NCBI GenBank assembly: GCA_028671895.1
Contig: CM053796.1
Location: 31,122,860 to 31,186,859 of the forward strand
DNA: 64,000 nt
Direction of reading: 5' to 3'
From: Oenanthe sinensis
Lineage: Eukaryota > Streptophyta > Magnoliopsida > Apiales > Apiaceae
The notes under the pieces were generated by a model that was given only the letters and a program-made list of their open reading frames with translations, searched no databases and was not told where the DNA came from. Shown here piece after piece: positions 11,367-23,590 of this stretch. A program made the translations under genes and the position numbers. Within the stretch, counting starts at the first letter, position 1, and the number at the start of each line of letters is the position of its first letter.

Positions 11367-13080
11367 GAAAAAATTATATCCGAGATTCGAAGAATATGAA
11401 GAAAAAAAAAACTAAAGTTTTCAAAAAATTTACCCGCCTTAATTTGATTTTAATTATATTTTAACCATTGGCGCCACTAGCTTAGAAATTTAACTTTTGG
11501 CCCTTAAATTACTATCATGTATCAAGACATTTGTTAAGTGGGTTCATTGGGGATTGTAAAAGTTGAGTAAAAGAGGGAAGGTGGAGTAACTTTTTTGACT
11601 ATTAGGTTTTATGGGGGGCTGTTTTTCTTATGTTTTCTTTGTTTTACTTTGTTGTGTGTATTTTTAAGGGCGAGAAATGGTAAGTATGTGTTTCTAGTTG
11701 AGGGAGAGATGGGTGGTTGAGGAGGCTGCAGAAAAAACATGCAGCTCGCAGCTGGTGAGTATATGGTGGTGGCCAATGTAATGTAATGTATGAGTATGTA
11801 TATATATAATTTACTTTTTGTTTCAACTAGCAAGTTGTTCTCTTAATTACAAAATTTAAATATTTATGCGTATATTTTTTGAATCACTGAAATTTCTTAT
11901 CAGGGAAAAATGAGATCATAAAACTACTTCAATTTTTTAATTTGGTTTAAAACTCACTTTTATAATAAAATCATGTAAAAGTATAAATTTAAAATTGGAT
12001 CGGAAATGGTCCTAAAGCCATAATTATATTACATTTTGGAAATTTTGATGAAAGGACGCAAAAACTGGGACAAAAAAGATGTTTGATTTAGTGTATTCGG
12101 GAAAATAAGTAATTATATGTATTTTTTTTCATTATGTCAAGGGATTTGGAAATGGAGACAATAAATCATTTGGCTTAATGTACTCGAGAAAATAAGTATT
12201 ATTTTTACATGAAAAAACATATAAAAGCAATTTTTTAAGGATGAGTATGTATTTTTTCGAATCTGTTAAACCAGATATCCTCAGCAAAATATTTTGAGGC
12301 AAGAATGAAACATCGATTTGAATTGAAGACATCCATTTTTACTCACTCTACTCTATTCTACGGATTGGGTAGGGCAGGGTAGGGTAGGAGAGAGATTTGA
12401 ATCTTATTTCACATGCGGGTAGTGACTAACTACCAACAACTTGGTTTCTCCCTACAATCTAGAACCTACAAACCTTGGATCCCATATACTGTATTTCTTT
12501 ATTGCAAGGAAAAATGGGGCAAATATTATAAAGTTAAGGCTTTGGATACCCTTGTGCATTTTTCATACAAAACCTTCAATTCTCTTGGAGAATTTTTTCA
12601 TAGCTTTCACATCAGATGATTTTGACATACAAGGTTTTCGAATATTAATAGTGGCATCTTTTGGCTCATCACATGCATGCTATCACATAAGATATTACTT
12701 TGGTCCCTTCATTTTTTTGTTTCTAATTTGAAATTTTGTTATTTTCTGAGCTATTGTTTCTTATTTCGTTAGTAATTTGGATTAGAAATTAGAATGGTAT
12801 GTTTGATGTCTAGATGGAAGGAAAAAATAGTCGAAATGTAACTTGTTATGAAAAATACTCCAGGTCTCCAGCATTTTACAATTATCTGACCTCCATTAAA
12901 AAGGGCAGGTTTTGGTCAAATAACCATAAGTCCATAATAGTACAGGTACTGACTGTACTGAGCAAGTGCACAATGGTCAGAGTGAGCACCCCTCCCGAGC
13001 ATTGACTTGGGTATGCATCAGCCTTTCCCTTCTTGAAATTTGGAGAGTCCAAACAATTCTTTTCCCCGCTACAAAATATA
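11367..13080. other. Expansin 3' UTR and intergenic DNA
   Basis: The 3' UTR probably extends a few hundred bases past 11366. Beyond that there is a GGGTAGGGCAGGGTAGGG tract near 12367 and short unsupported open frames (12413-12731). No gene or transposon end recognised. Confidence 0.4.
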
Positions 13081-13330
13081 CTCCCTCCTTTCCATTTTTA
13101 CATAGATCCTTATTTTTTGTTGGAACGTCTCAGAAAATATGAATCTATTATACTTATTTTTTGAATATTATTTTTCACTATTACATTCACTATTTTTTCA
13201 TTTTATACTCCTTTTTTATTAAATAAATATTATTACATTCACTATTTTCTTTTACTATCTCAAATCTATTATTAAATATTGACAGGTCTCGTTACTTTAT
13301 CCACTTTTCAACTAATTTTATTCCATTTTT
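13081..13330. mobile_element. Stowaway-like MITE family B, copy 2 (right end lost)
   Basis: The left end CTCCCTCCTTTCCATTTTTA follows TA at 13079-13080. The interior resembles the other family B copies (a CTCAAATCTATTATTAAATAT block). The matching right end is absent; another MITE begins immediately after, probably having displaced it. Confidence 0.5.
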
Positions 13331-13331
13331 A

Positions 13332-13563
13332 CTCCCTATGATCCTATTTATAGGTCGTTTGACTTTTATACGTAATTTTATGTAATTTGACCGTATAGCT
13401 AGACTTAATATTTTTTTTTAATTTTCTTTTTATGAATTAAAATTTAAATATTATATTTTTATTCAAAATTTTTTTTTAAAAAATATCAATTCTAACTACG
13501 TGATCAAATCTCCTAAAATTATGTGTAAAAATCCGATGACCTGTATAAAAAAACTAAATGGAG
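13332..13563. mobile_element. Stowaway-like MITE with about 60-bp inverted ends
   Basis: It begins CTCCCTATGATCCTATTTAT and ends in the inverted counterpart (reverse complement CTCCATTTAGTTTTTTTATA). Blocks such as AGGTC and GTAATTTTATG match across the ends for about 60 bases. TA flanks both sides (13330-13331 and 13564-13565). 232 bp, non-coding. Confidence 0.7.
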
Positions 13564-13565
13564 TA

Positions 13566-14449
13566 CTATATTTTCTTAAAGTACTCTGTGACAACTGAAC
13601 TACTCTATGACAGACAGACTGACAGAGGACTTGTTACTGTCCCAACTTATTTAAAATCAATATTCTGAAATAATATAGCACCTCCCTCTGCCGGTTCTCC
13701 TTGCCGTATGATTAACGGTGATTATGGGTCTAGTTGGTCGTTGATCGGGCTAAAGGTATTTTAGCAACTCACCTCAATTAACTATTTTTGAACCCGACTC
13801 GTAAAAAAACATACAACTCATATCCAACCATGAAATTCAGTTTAAATTATTTTTAAACCAATCAAACATCATATTGTTCGGTTTGATCAATTTGACCAAC
13901 CCATAAACAGTCCCCACAGACAGTACTGCGTACAATTGTAAGCATTACCATGCACAAACAAGTAACAACCACCAAAATCTCTTCCATAGTTCCATGTCTT
14001 TCGTATATTGAGGGTCATTGAAAGAAAATTATAATGGCTAGAACTCTGTTCTTATAGCAACTTTAACAGCTTTCATGTATATATAGAATTGGTAGATTAT
14101 ATACGTAATTCATAAATCACTCATAAATTATATACATGGTTAATTTTTAATTCCGTACTTTATGAATGTGTAATAAGTTTTTAAATACTCTTAAATTTTA
14201 ATTGATTAATAATAATAGAGGTTAAATACTCTGAAATTTTAAAATATTATTTAAAATCTTGATTTAATATCTCTAGATTTTATTAAATATTTTTCAATAC
14301 ATGTTGAATATTCCGGTTTTTAAAATCCAAAAAATACTGCAAAATTCAGATTGAATACACTTCTAAAATTAAATAATATTTTTTTGAAAGATACAATTAT
14401 GTAATTATTACACGGATACGTTATTCAGGATTATTTAAAAATCGCGTTA
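13566..14449. other. Intergenic DNA
   Basis: AT-rich, with no gene or transposon ends that I can support. Confidence 0.4.
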
Positions 14450-14703
14450 CTCCCTCCGTTTCATATTTCTTGTCTCATTTTGACTTTTCAAAGTCAAATT
14501 AATCAATTTTGACCAAGAAATTAAACATATTATATAATAATATATATATTAAAAATATTATAATAAAATTAAACTATTCTATTTTATGAATCAATTTTTA
14601 AAGTCGTAAAATCATAAATAAATATTTTTAAATTGTTAGTCAAAGTTAGAAAAAATTGACTTTCAAAAATCAAAATAAGACAAGAATTATGGGACATGGG
14701 GAG
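14450..14703. mobile_element. Stowaway MITE family A, copy 2
   Basis: 254 bp from CTCCCTCCGTTTCATATTTC to an inverted GGGACATGGGGAG, with TA at 14448-14449 and 14704-14705. It shares the long TTGTCTCATTTTGAC / TCAATTTTGAC inverted ends with the copies at 8.2 and 22.3 kb. Confidence 0.8.
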
Positions 14704-16096
14704 TATTATTTTTTGCCTGATTATACATAGATATTTGTATTTATCATGTAATGACTTGTGATTTGTGACTTGTCAGTTGTCAATATCCTATACTTCATCC
14801 TTCAAAAAGAAAATCAAGAACTTCGTAGCATTCTATATTATTTAAAAGCAGAAAAATTGTACGTAGATTAAAATTAAAATGATTTCTATATATTTGTTCT
14901 GTAATTAAATATATTTTATAATATTTTTACAACGAAAACATATATAATATAATAATATTTAAAATCTCCAATTTAATCATTTATGTCTGCAACCCAAATA
15001 TAGAAGAATTAATTAGTTACTTGGGTCATGAGGCATACATGTCAAATTGGGCCAGAGGTACATTTTAGATAAAGAGCCCCATTCCAAGCACTCAATCCAT
15101 TGGAAAGCCCACAAATTTTCTAGGCCTCCTCCATTTTGTTCTGCATCCCATCTCAGGTAAGTCTCCGGTGATGTTAATATTGCTTAGAATCAGTAATAGC
15201 ATGATTTGTGATTAATTATATAGCATATGTTACGATGGGTATTGTATTTTTATCCAAAAGATTGTTTCTTGATAGTTAGTTACAGTTACTCACTTTTTAT
15301 GGAAGCACTTTATTGTATTCTGGAGTAATTTTTATATGTATGGGCAGTTGAATTATTTTGTTAATTCTTGAAAAAATGTGATCTTGTTGATTGTGGTGGT
15401 TGTAATGAGCTCAGAAATGCTGAGACCTTAAGCTGTTAGGGGGATAAAAATGGAAAAAAGAATGGTGTTGTTTTTGTTTTAAAAATGGCTTCTTTGGAAG
15501 TTGCTAAGTTGGCAAAGTTCCTATTTGTGGCCCAAACCCTCTTTGGAAATAAAGATTTTTGAGGATAGATTAAATTTCGGGCTTGGTGATTTCTTTTTGG
15601 CCTGTCTGGAAACTTGTCATCATCATTTACTATTCAATTATGCAGACATGATTTAAACAAGGCACAACAACTAAAATTGGAGAAGGGACTGATTTTTACA
15701 AATTATGAAGTTAAAAGGGCAAAATTGTCAATTTTTAGAAGCTACAAGGGCTAAACTATAAATTCCAAAGTGTAAGGACTGTTTTGTAAATTCTGATTGT
15801 ATAGAGACAGGTTTGTAATTCTTTGTAATGTTGAAGGCTTGTTTGAAAAGAGCTTCAAAACCAAGGTACCCAACTGCATTTGTACAACATATGTAAACTA
15901 GTCGGGCTCAAAATTAAAAACTAAAAGATGGGATTTAATTAAAAGCAGTTGGCTGAATTTTTTTATTTTTTATTTTCAGAGATTTGGACTTATGACATAT
16001 TGAGCATGTTAGGCACTCTCTCTTTCATCACTAGCTCTGCTTGCTTTAGTACACATAGTATATGCTAGCGCATAGGTACCAAAGATATTTAGTGTT

Positions 16097-16295
16097 GAGT
16101 CTTATGAGATAGGAAACTCTGAAGTACGGTTCTATAGGAAGGAATTGACTAGCATATTCCGACCAGCAAGAACAAGCCATTCGAAATGGAGATTTTGAAA
16201 TTACGGGGGCTTGGTCCAATAATGCCGCTGCTGAGTATTGGAAACGAGCTATAATGCTTACTCAGGGGTGGAAGATCACAAGGCGTTTCAAATGA
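16097..16295 (+). pseudogene. ycf3: Nuclear plastid DNA fragment: end of ycf3 (intron 2 tail and exon 3)
   Basis: Bases from about 16165 to 16295 follow the third exon of chloroplast ycf3, the photosystem I assembly factor with TPR repeats. GAACAAGCCATTCG, GGAGATTTTGAAATTACGG, GCTGAGTATTGGAAACGAGC and GAAGATCACAAGGCGTTTC correspond to the protein blocks EQAIR, GDSEIA, AEYWKQA and LKITRRFE. About 27 bases of the exon are missing before GAAGATC. Upstream, 16097-16133 resembles group II intron domain V with a GTACGGTTCT end, fitting the tail of ycf3 intron 2. The reading frame is closed by many changes, so this is an old plastid insertion and not a gene. Identification rests on remembered family sequence. 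Confidence 0.8.
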
Positions 16296-16740
16296 TTGTT
16301 AGATTGAAAAAAATAATAATTTGGATGATAAGCATATTGAGATAATTGTTATTAATTTGGAAGATAAGCAATGATTTAATAAGATAAAACTACCATCCTC
16401 ATTTCTAGGGATATTTTAAAAGTAGTTTAATGGCTCCAGCATTTGGTTTTTTTATCGTTGTCATCATGTAGATGTTTGTGGAAATGTTCTAACTTGCTAA
16501 TTTTTTTTTAAGAGAAGATTAAAACACTTTGTAGCCTATATTTGTAAGTTTTTTTTCATTGTTTCACAGTTTCGTTACTCTCGGTACATTCTAGTCATTT
16601 ATTAATCACTATTGCCGAATTCAGTGTTCTGAACATATTGTGGTGAGTCTTGACGTAGATAGGTTTCAACTACATTATTTTTTATTCTAGATGGTTGGAT
16701 GAAAAACAAGAATGAAAATAAAAGGGGCCTTATATCTTTA

Positions 16741-16942
16741 GGGAATTGACAATTAAGCTTTCATTTTTACTATTTAAGCTCCAACTTTTATTTTCTAACA
16801 TTTTAATTACACAACTACCCAGTACTTCTCAATAATGGAGTTAATTAATTTTGTTTTTACTCCGGATAATTATGTAGTTTATAGGTTATAGGTCAGTTGG
16901 AGTTTCAAATTAGTAAAAACAGGAGCTTATTTATTAATTCCC
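16741..16942. mobile_element. MITE with GGGAATT inverted ends and TA duplication
   Basis: 202 bp. The left end GGGAATTGACAATTAAGCTT and the right end (reverse complement GGGAATTAATAAATAAGCTC) match for about 45 bases with gaps, flanked by TA on both sides. A related but more decayed element lies at about 46922-47165. Confidence 0.65.
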
Positions 16943-17775
16943 TATTTTTATTAGTTTATAGTTTATTTAAATTTAGTAAAGAAATTAGTGTTTTATTACA
17001 TATATGTTTTATATATAGGGTTAGAAGTTATTAAGTATGTAGTTAATTTATAATAAGTCCAATTGTTTATGAGACTTAGTCCAATATTTAAATCAATATT
17101 ATATATATATATTATAATATTATTATTCTTTTATATATATTAAATTTTATATAAAATTCTATTAATATTTAAAATATTACATAGTTTTAGCAAATACAAA
17201 AAAATATTTAATAATAAAAAGTATTTTTATATTTTTAATATTCAAGTCTATGCCTTGCACATGTTTTAAATGTGCTTGTATGTATAAGAAACATAATGAC
17301 GATTAATGTGGTCTGTTAGAAATACCCTTTGACAACATGATATGTATGTTATACAACATATGGTATGCAAATTATTATCTTATAATTTTTTTTATAAGCA
17401 TCTTCATTCCCACAAATTGGCTACTTAATAAGCTGTATAAATTATGAAGTTCTTATGTGATCTTAGGTTGTTATGTAAATCTGTTTTTTAATTCAGATAA
17501 AATTTAAAGTATCTACTATCTAGGCCCCATTTGTCTTTTCTTATAAGCTATAAGTTGAAAAATAAATACAATTTTCAACTTATAAGTTACTTATCAGTAA
17601 AGTAATGGTCAGTGTGTTTAATCTTTTATTGGAATTTTTGCCAATAAAATATAAACAATTGAAGAATGCTTTGTCATCATTTTATGCACTGATAATTTTT
17701 TTAACATGCAAGTAGTACTTGAATTTTAAAATTTTAATGAACATGATTTTAATTTTGTGTTGTGCTACATTTCAG

Positions 17776-19800
17776 AAGCAGAGATGTGAAAGGAGATCTA
17801 CTGGCAAAAACTAGGAAGCTTGTAAAGGGTTTGGCCAAAGCTGAGCCTGTTTGGCTTAAAGCCATGGAATGGTATGCCTTTAAATTAATGAATTATTGAA
17901 TTCTTAATGACATTAAAGATTCCGAATTACAAGATTTATGTCGTGTGTCTCTGGACCTGAATATGTTGCAACACTAAATGCCTAAATTTGTCCAAAGTTT
18001 TGTGCAAAAACTAACAAAATCATCATACTATTCACTACAGTATGATATACTCTATGCATTTATATCGGTACTAATCACTTTCATCAACATCAATTTACAT
18101 GACATGCACTGTATGAATGTTGAGTATATGTTCATATGCTAAGAGATTCACTTTTGAATTTGCTTTGGATTAGATTTTGGAAGCATGCATATATTATGTC
18201 ATTAGCATTGCTTGTACTACTATGTTGAGTTATGTCTTTTAGCCCTCCAGTTAATCATATTATGGATTCTGTTATCCAGGGCACGCCCAGTGACATTCCC
18301 TCGGGCCAATAACAAAGTACCGACAATCAGTCTTCCTGAGGATGTTTATATCAAAAAGTTATTTGCAAAACACCCAGATTCTAAACATGAAGATGCTTTC
18401 AAGTACTATTTGCTTTATCCCTCTACATTCAATATGTCATCGATTATTTTATGCCATCTCAATTTTTTACATGGGGCTGACTTTGCTAACAGTATTATGC
18501 CATTTTAAGTTCTTGAGAAGTTTTATTACTTCTATTTCTTTGTAGAAACTAGAACTGTGTGCTTATTCTATGTATTTAGAAGTCCTTCCATTTTTGGGAA
18601 GAATATTGGTATTTAAATATTTTGTGAATCCCATATAAGTTAAGAAAAGTTAGTTATGCGCTAAATTATGCACAGGGTCATATTTAAGCGTGAGTATTTA
18701 CCTCGAGTCAACTCTACATCAATCTCTTTTGTGTCTTTAGTAAAAAAAATTAATTTTCTATATATATGAGGAGTATACATGAGATACGAGGGAGCACAGT
18801 AGTAGGAAATGGCATGTGTTACAATATGTATATCTACAATTTCAATCGAAATAACAACCCCCTGTGTTTCATATTGGAGGTGTGTGTATGTGTCTTCCAC
18901 AGGTGTGTATGCATAGGTGTGATTGGAAACCCTTTGTGTGTAATTGTAAAAAGATTGAAAGAGAAATTAAAGGAAATGATGGAACTTTAAGTGTGTTGAT
19001 ATGAAAGTACGAGTATATATGTTTGTGTGTGACTGTGTTTGTATAATTGTATGTAAAATATGTATATATTTCCTTGGGGGGGCGTGTGGAATTTTCTGAA
19101 AGACCTGATTTCTGGAGAAGATTAGTAAAATAGAGATATCGGAATAGAGGACAAATAGAGAGAGCACGACAAAAAAGGAAAATGCATTGGGATTTGGGAA
19201 GCACACAAAGTGCTCTGTCGCGACCACACAGTTCCTGTGACCTCATTTATATAGTAAAAGCTTATGTCTGTTTTTTAAAAGGAAATCTTGAGCTTGCTTA
19301 TTAAGATTCGCATATTTCCATTTCTCAACAGGTTTTCTGATTTTGATGCCCCACCTGCTCATATATTTGGTTGGCGGGTCCTTGAACTAAAGGAGCAGGG
19401 TGTGAATGAGGAGTAAGCTATGGCTGTAGCAGACGTAAGTAATTTTGACTTTCCCAACTTCTTCACTATGTTTGCTTTAATTTCTTATCCATGCTTTGTT
19501 ATGTGGGATTATATGGTCATTTATAACCTGCTATTTCCATCCCTATAGATGGAATATCGGACAGAGAAAAAAGACAGAAAGAAAGCATACACCCGATTGA
19601 AGCAAATCGCACGGCTGCACGGAAAGAGGCCTCCTCCAAACCCATATCCTTGTCCTATTAAGGAGATACAAACTGAAGAGAAGAAATATATTAATGAAAG
19701 TTTCTATGATCCCGAGGTACGGAAAATTCTGGAGAAGATTAAAGCAGAGAAGAATGCTGATATGCAGGAAAGGATGGGTAGGGGTGGGGGTGGCTGGTAA
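17776..19800 (+). pseudogene. mS23-like mitochondrial ribosomal protein gene with in-frame stop
   Basis: Four exons join in phase: 17776-17871, 18280-18402, 19332-19434 and 19549-19800, all with GT-AG borders. Together they read through the plant mitochondrial small-subunit protein mS23: KGDLLAKTRKLVKGLAKAEP, LPEDVYIKKLFAKHPDSKHE, FGWRVLELKEQGVNEE, AMAVAD-MEYRTEKK, ARLHGKRPPPNPYP and a charged tail ending GRGGGGW. The match by exon order and phase is strong. Two faults stand out. Codon 19414-19416 is TAA where relatives have Lys (EE-K-AMAVAD), and no ATG in frame exists upstream in the first exon. The first usable in-frame Met is inside the first exon (17864-17866). It may be a recent pseudogene, a variant allele, or a gene with an unseen start exon plus a sequencing error. 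Function assignment is from memory of the family. Confidence 0.7.
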
Positions 19801-20554
19801 AATTTGTTTACGAGTTTTAGATGGACATGCTTTCAGCTGTGCATGATTTGGGAAATGTTTATCCTGCAAAATGATTTCATTGTGTTATCACAAATTACGT
19901 AGGTCATTTTTTTCAGCTGTTTATTTTCTGTCCCTCGGTCCTGCTGGATTGGCTAATGGCTATTATTTACTAGATCTACTGACTAAAAAAAAGGGAAAAT
20001 TTGTTTCAAGTATTGATTTTTATCCTAGCAAATGGAAATATATTTTGTCAAGCTGAAATGTATGTAGCTTGTTTTCATTTTGCATAAAGGTTGAATCTGT
20101 ACTATGAATATATAAAGCATCATATGCAATACTTGGAAAAAACCGCCTATGCTTCAGTTTCCCATCAGAGTAGCAGAAAGTTGAGCTAAGCCTTTGAACT
20201 AATTTTAACCCCATTTGGTATAAACTTGCGAATGCGTTGTTCAACTTTTTGATTGGGCCTAAGTTGTATGGAGCAAATTGGCAGGTTTTGGTAAAAGGCA
20301 GATTTATTGCGAATGTTCAGTGTGCCGAAGTTTGGTGTCCGATGACAGAGGAGTTCTTCGTTGAATATCCGTGAGAATACAATTTCAAAAAGAAACAGTT
20401 GTGTTGGTTTAGAAATCTGTTTGGAAATTTTTGATACTAGTTAATTTCGCAGAGGACCTCGAATTATGTAACAGAACAAAAGATATTGACCACCAACGAA
20501 TATAATCCAGAATACAGTTTCTTGAATAGCTAAAATGATTGACTAAAATATGAT
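19801..20554. other. mS23-like 3' UTR and intergenic DNA
   Basis: The likely 3' UTR ends near 20100. The remainder has no supported feature. Confidence 0.4.
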
Positions 20555-20777
20555 GAAATAATGATTATGTAAAATTTTACCCAAGGGAAAGGACGCATAC
20601 TCCAACAGTGTTATGTATAATTATGATTAGGTAAAATTATAACCAAGAGATTTATTGGATCGACAAATATAGTCAACGAAATAAGGTTGCATATATTTTT
20701 CGTTAAGGGAAAAGATGGCTGGAGTGCTAGAATTTTTACATATTCTCCGATGAGGATTTTTACCGTTCGAGATGCTC
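20555..20777. mobile_element. PIF/Harbinger-type MITE, copy 3 (left end decayed)
   Basis: Shares GTAAAATT, CGACAAATATAG and the terminal GAGATGCTC with the copy at 5280-5546. The left terminus is not recognisable and the right flank is TGA rather than TTA. Confidence 0.5.
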
Positions 20778-21648
20778 TGATCCATAAAAAGGGTTTTCGT
20801 TGTCATGTACCATTCAGTTGTACAAAACCTCTAATTAGGAATTCGATGAATAAAGGAGAATAAATAAATCATTGATGAAATTTAGATCCCTATCCAGTTC
20901 TTAATTGGTTAGTCCGTTTACTTTTGTTACTTCTATTCCTTTGTGCTTGTGGGTGACAATCAGGTATGTGTAGATAAGCCAGTTGAAAATTTTACACAAA
21001 GAAATAGACTAGAATTTGAAGTTAACTTAATAAATGAGTCATCTTCTATTCTGTTATAAAATATTTTATAATTATTTCAAACCTCTTGTGAATTAATAAA
21101 GGTTTCTTACTATATGTTAGTCTAAAATAAAAAGCATCTAGGAACACAAATTACATAACTTGGCAATTGCTTTCTTTCCTGTTAACTGATTTATTCCTTG
21201 ATTCGACACTATGTATGTATAGTTTGTGCAATGTAGCCATGCTGAGAGGACAAATATCCTTAAACTTTCAAAACAAGTTGGTTGATATATGAACACGATT
21301 TTTGTTTCAAAGGTACATAGTTGAGTAAGACGGTTGTAATTGTTGCATAGATTTTTTGTCAGCCTCCACAAGACCGTTCAATTTCTTTTTTGAGTTCTAT
21401 CTGCTTTTGGTTTAGTGAGGTGTTTTGTTGGTGAAGCCTATGGATGTGGTTTGGAGAAACTGTAGATATCTTCTGTAGCCATAAAAAATCGAAGGATCCA
21501 ATATAAGCATTTTACAAATATCATGTTCTACACTATTTTACTCTCTTTTTTTTGGTCGGGGAGACCATGTTCTACACTATTAAACATGTGTGATTATGGT
21601 TTTCCCCCTTTACGACAGTGATCTAACTTTTATTAGTCATGTGATTAG
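20778..21648. other. Intergenic DNA
   Basis: No supported gene or transposon. A short duplicated phrase, CATGTTCTACACTATT, appears at about 21521 and 21567. Confidence 0.4.
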
Positions 21649-21762
21649 GTAGGCGATACCTCTGCCGATATTTCGGAGGCAAATGTGATCATTCAAATTT
21701 TATCACATGCTGGTTCAAGACATCAAGAAGCCCAACAACTTGGTCGTGTTCTCAGGGCGAAG
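21649..21762 (+). pseudogene. Orphan exon of XPB-type DNA helicase
   Basis: A single 114-base exon, 38 codons, with an AG acceptor just before it and a GT donor just after. It encodes VGDTSADISEANVIIQ then ILSHAGSRHQEAQQLGRVLRAK, the conserved helicase motif V-VI block of XPB/RAD25 (the TFIIH 3'-5' helicase). In the family this block reads HAGSRRQEAQRLGR; here the Arg finger region carries RH and QQ in place of RR and QR, so an active helicase is unlikely even if spliced. No neighbouring XPB exon is visible within about 1.5 kb on either side. It is a captured or left-over gene fragment. Confidence 0.85.
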
Positions 21763-22258
21763 GTATTAGTATGACCTTTAATTTGCTCACGGATCCCATA
21801 AATTTGATTCATGACCTTAATGTATATACACTTGAATGAAATGAGATGGAAAAAGAATTGAATGAAAAATTAGGAACAAAATTTATGGAGGCAAAAAAGA
21901 ATGTTTGGGAAAGCGATGAACACAAATGAGTGAATAAAAATTTTCAATAAAGATTGTGGAAAAAATGAAGAAAGAGAATGAAGCATTTCTTTCAAAATTG
22001 GTCTATTAGATCTCTATTTTAAACGGTAATAAAATGAAGGAAGCAGTAAAAATTATAAGCATTTATCTTCAATCATTCGAATAAGAGCATACATTTTATT
22101 CTATTATATCTCTATTTCATTACAGAACATAACTACACTACTGTCATGTTTAACGTAATTGGAATATGTTGTAATTGATAAAATATTTATACAATATTCT
22201 TCTGTTTAAAGTATTTATATATATTTTAAGATCCGAATACATATGTTGTAATATAATA
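21763..22258. other. AT-rich intergenic DNA
   Basis: Nothing recognisable beyond A/T-rich sequence. Confidence 0.4.
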
Positions 22259-22516
22259 TTCCCTTCGTCCCATAATTTTTGTCTCATTTTGACTTTTTAA
22301 AGTCAAATTAATCAATTTTGACAAACAAATTAAACATATTATATGATAATATATATTTTTTGAAAAAATATTATAATAAAATTTAACTCTTCTATTTTAT
22401 GAATGAATTTTTAAAGTCGTAGAATTATACATAAATATTTTAAAAAATTTAGTCAAAGTTAAATAAATTTGACTTTGAAAAGTTAAAATAAAACAAAAAT
22501 TATGGGACGGAAGGAG
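22259..22516. mobile_element. Stowaway MITE family A, copy 3
   Basis: 258 bp from TTCCCTTCGTCCCATAATTT to an inverted GGGACGGAAGGAG, TA on both sides (22257-22258, 22517-22518). Long inverted ends are shared with the other two copies. Confidence 0.8.
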
Positions 22517-22518
22517 TA

Positions 22519-23319
22519 TGAGGAAAATAATATCTAAAGTACACAATAGAGAAGTTATCTACTAGTGCGGCTTAAAATTAAATAAATAAATTATTATTTA
22601 AACGATAATAAGCTAATGTACAAATTTTCATGTAATATATTAATTTAGAACTATAAATTTATAACAATAAGATTGTAATAGATCTATGTCGTTAAATATA
22701 TATAAAGAAATAATACTATTATAAAAGTCATACTCCACTATTTTAAATTTAATGAAAATTTTTATATATTGTTATTTTGATATAAATATTTCATCCATAC
22801 GGTTGGATTATCAAAAATACGAATAAAATACATTATCTATAATGCACTAATAGAAAATTTTTCTATAACGTGCTTTAGAAACTCCATCTCATATATATAA
22901 TATATTTTTTTTGCTAAATGTAATAGATAATGTTTAAATTGAATAAAGTAATAGACGACTTTCATCTAAAATAAAGCAATATATCTTATTTTTTATTCAA
23001 ACAATGAGGTTACATCTTGTTAGAGGGGTACCCCTGTTATAGGGCCGGCCTAGGGACCAAACGGCAGGTGGTAAACAGGAGTATATCCAAGCATCAACAA
23101 ATACACATGTAGTTCACTATTTCCTTTGCCCCATGTGCTTTCAATATCTTAAGCTTAAAATGTTGCACTGTATAGTTCTCTGATGTGTAAATATTCTTCA
23201 AAGAGTGAAAGTGAACTATATATACTGTGAATATATTTTTTTCTAGTGATGAAGCCCAGTTCCATTAGGGGTTATTGAATATTGTTACCCATTGTGTTTT
23301 GGAACATTATGGACATGTA
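22519..23319. other. Intergenic DNA
   Basis: AT-rich up to about 23020, then a GC-richer patch (GGGGTACCCCTG, GGGCCGGCC) that I cannot assign. Confidence 0.4.
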
Positions 23320-23590
23320 AATGAGGTAAAGTATGCACTTGAGAAAAATAAAATTTGGGAGTTAGTCTCATTACTTGCAAGTTGCAAGTAGAAATCTATT
23401 AGTTACAAGCAGGTGTATAAGAAGAAGAAAGAAGACCCTTACAAATTGAGTGGTATGAGTAACAAATCGAGGCTAGTCATAAGAAAGGAATTTGCACAAA
23501 AAGAGGGAGCGGAGTATAATGAGATTTTTTTCACCAACACTTCCATTCGAGCATTATTGAGTATCATTGTTCATGGTGATTATATTTTTT
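23320..23590 (+). pseudogene. Ty1-copia reverse transcriptase fragment
   Basis: Reads EKNKIWELVS, then after a stop VYKKKKEDPYKLSG, ARLVIRKEFAQKEGAEYNEIF-like sequence and TSIRALLSIIVHGD. This is the start of a copia reverse transcriptase domain (relatives: WVYKLK, RYKARLVAKGF, TQKEGIDYNETFSP). It is truncated on both sides, carries at least one stop, and has no LTRs nearby. Confidence 0.75.

Larger units (their letters stand above)
14706..17775 (+). other. Upstream region and probable 5' UTR intron of the mS23-like gene
   Basis: A perfect splice donor (CAG then GTAAGT) at 15156/15157 follows a GC-richer stretch, 15030-15156, that could be a 5' UTR exon. It could splice to the acceptor at 17774-17775. 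Extending the coding frame upstream through this exon meets a stop near 15029 without a Met. The intron would be 2.6 kb and contains a plastid insertion (16097-16295), a MITE (16741-16942) and a CTTATAAGCTATAAGTTG stretch (about 17530-17600) that resembles a MITE end. Confidence 0.4.

Noticed and set aside
18212..18508. 98-codon plus-strand frame
   Set aside because: It is exon 18280-18402 of the mS23-like gene read through into intron sequence on both sides.
23000..23100. GC-rich patch as a possible gene or CpG island
   Set aside because: Too short, with no open frame or splice context and no recognisable motif.
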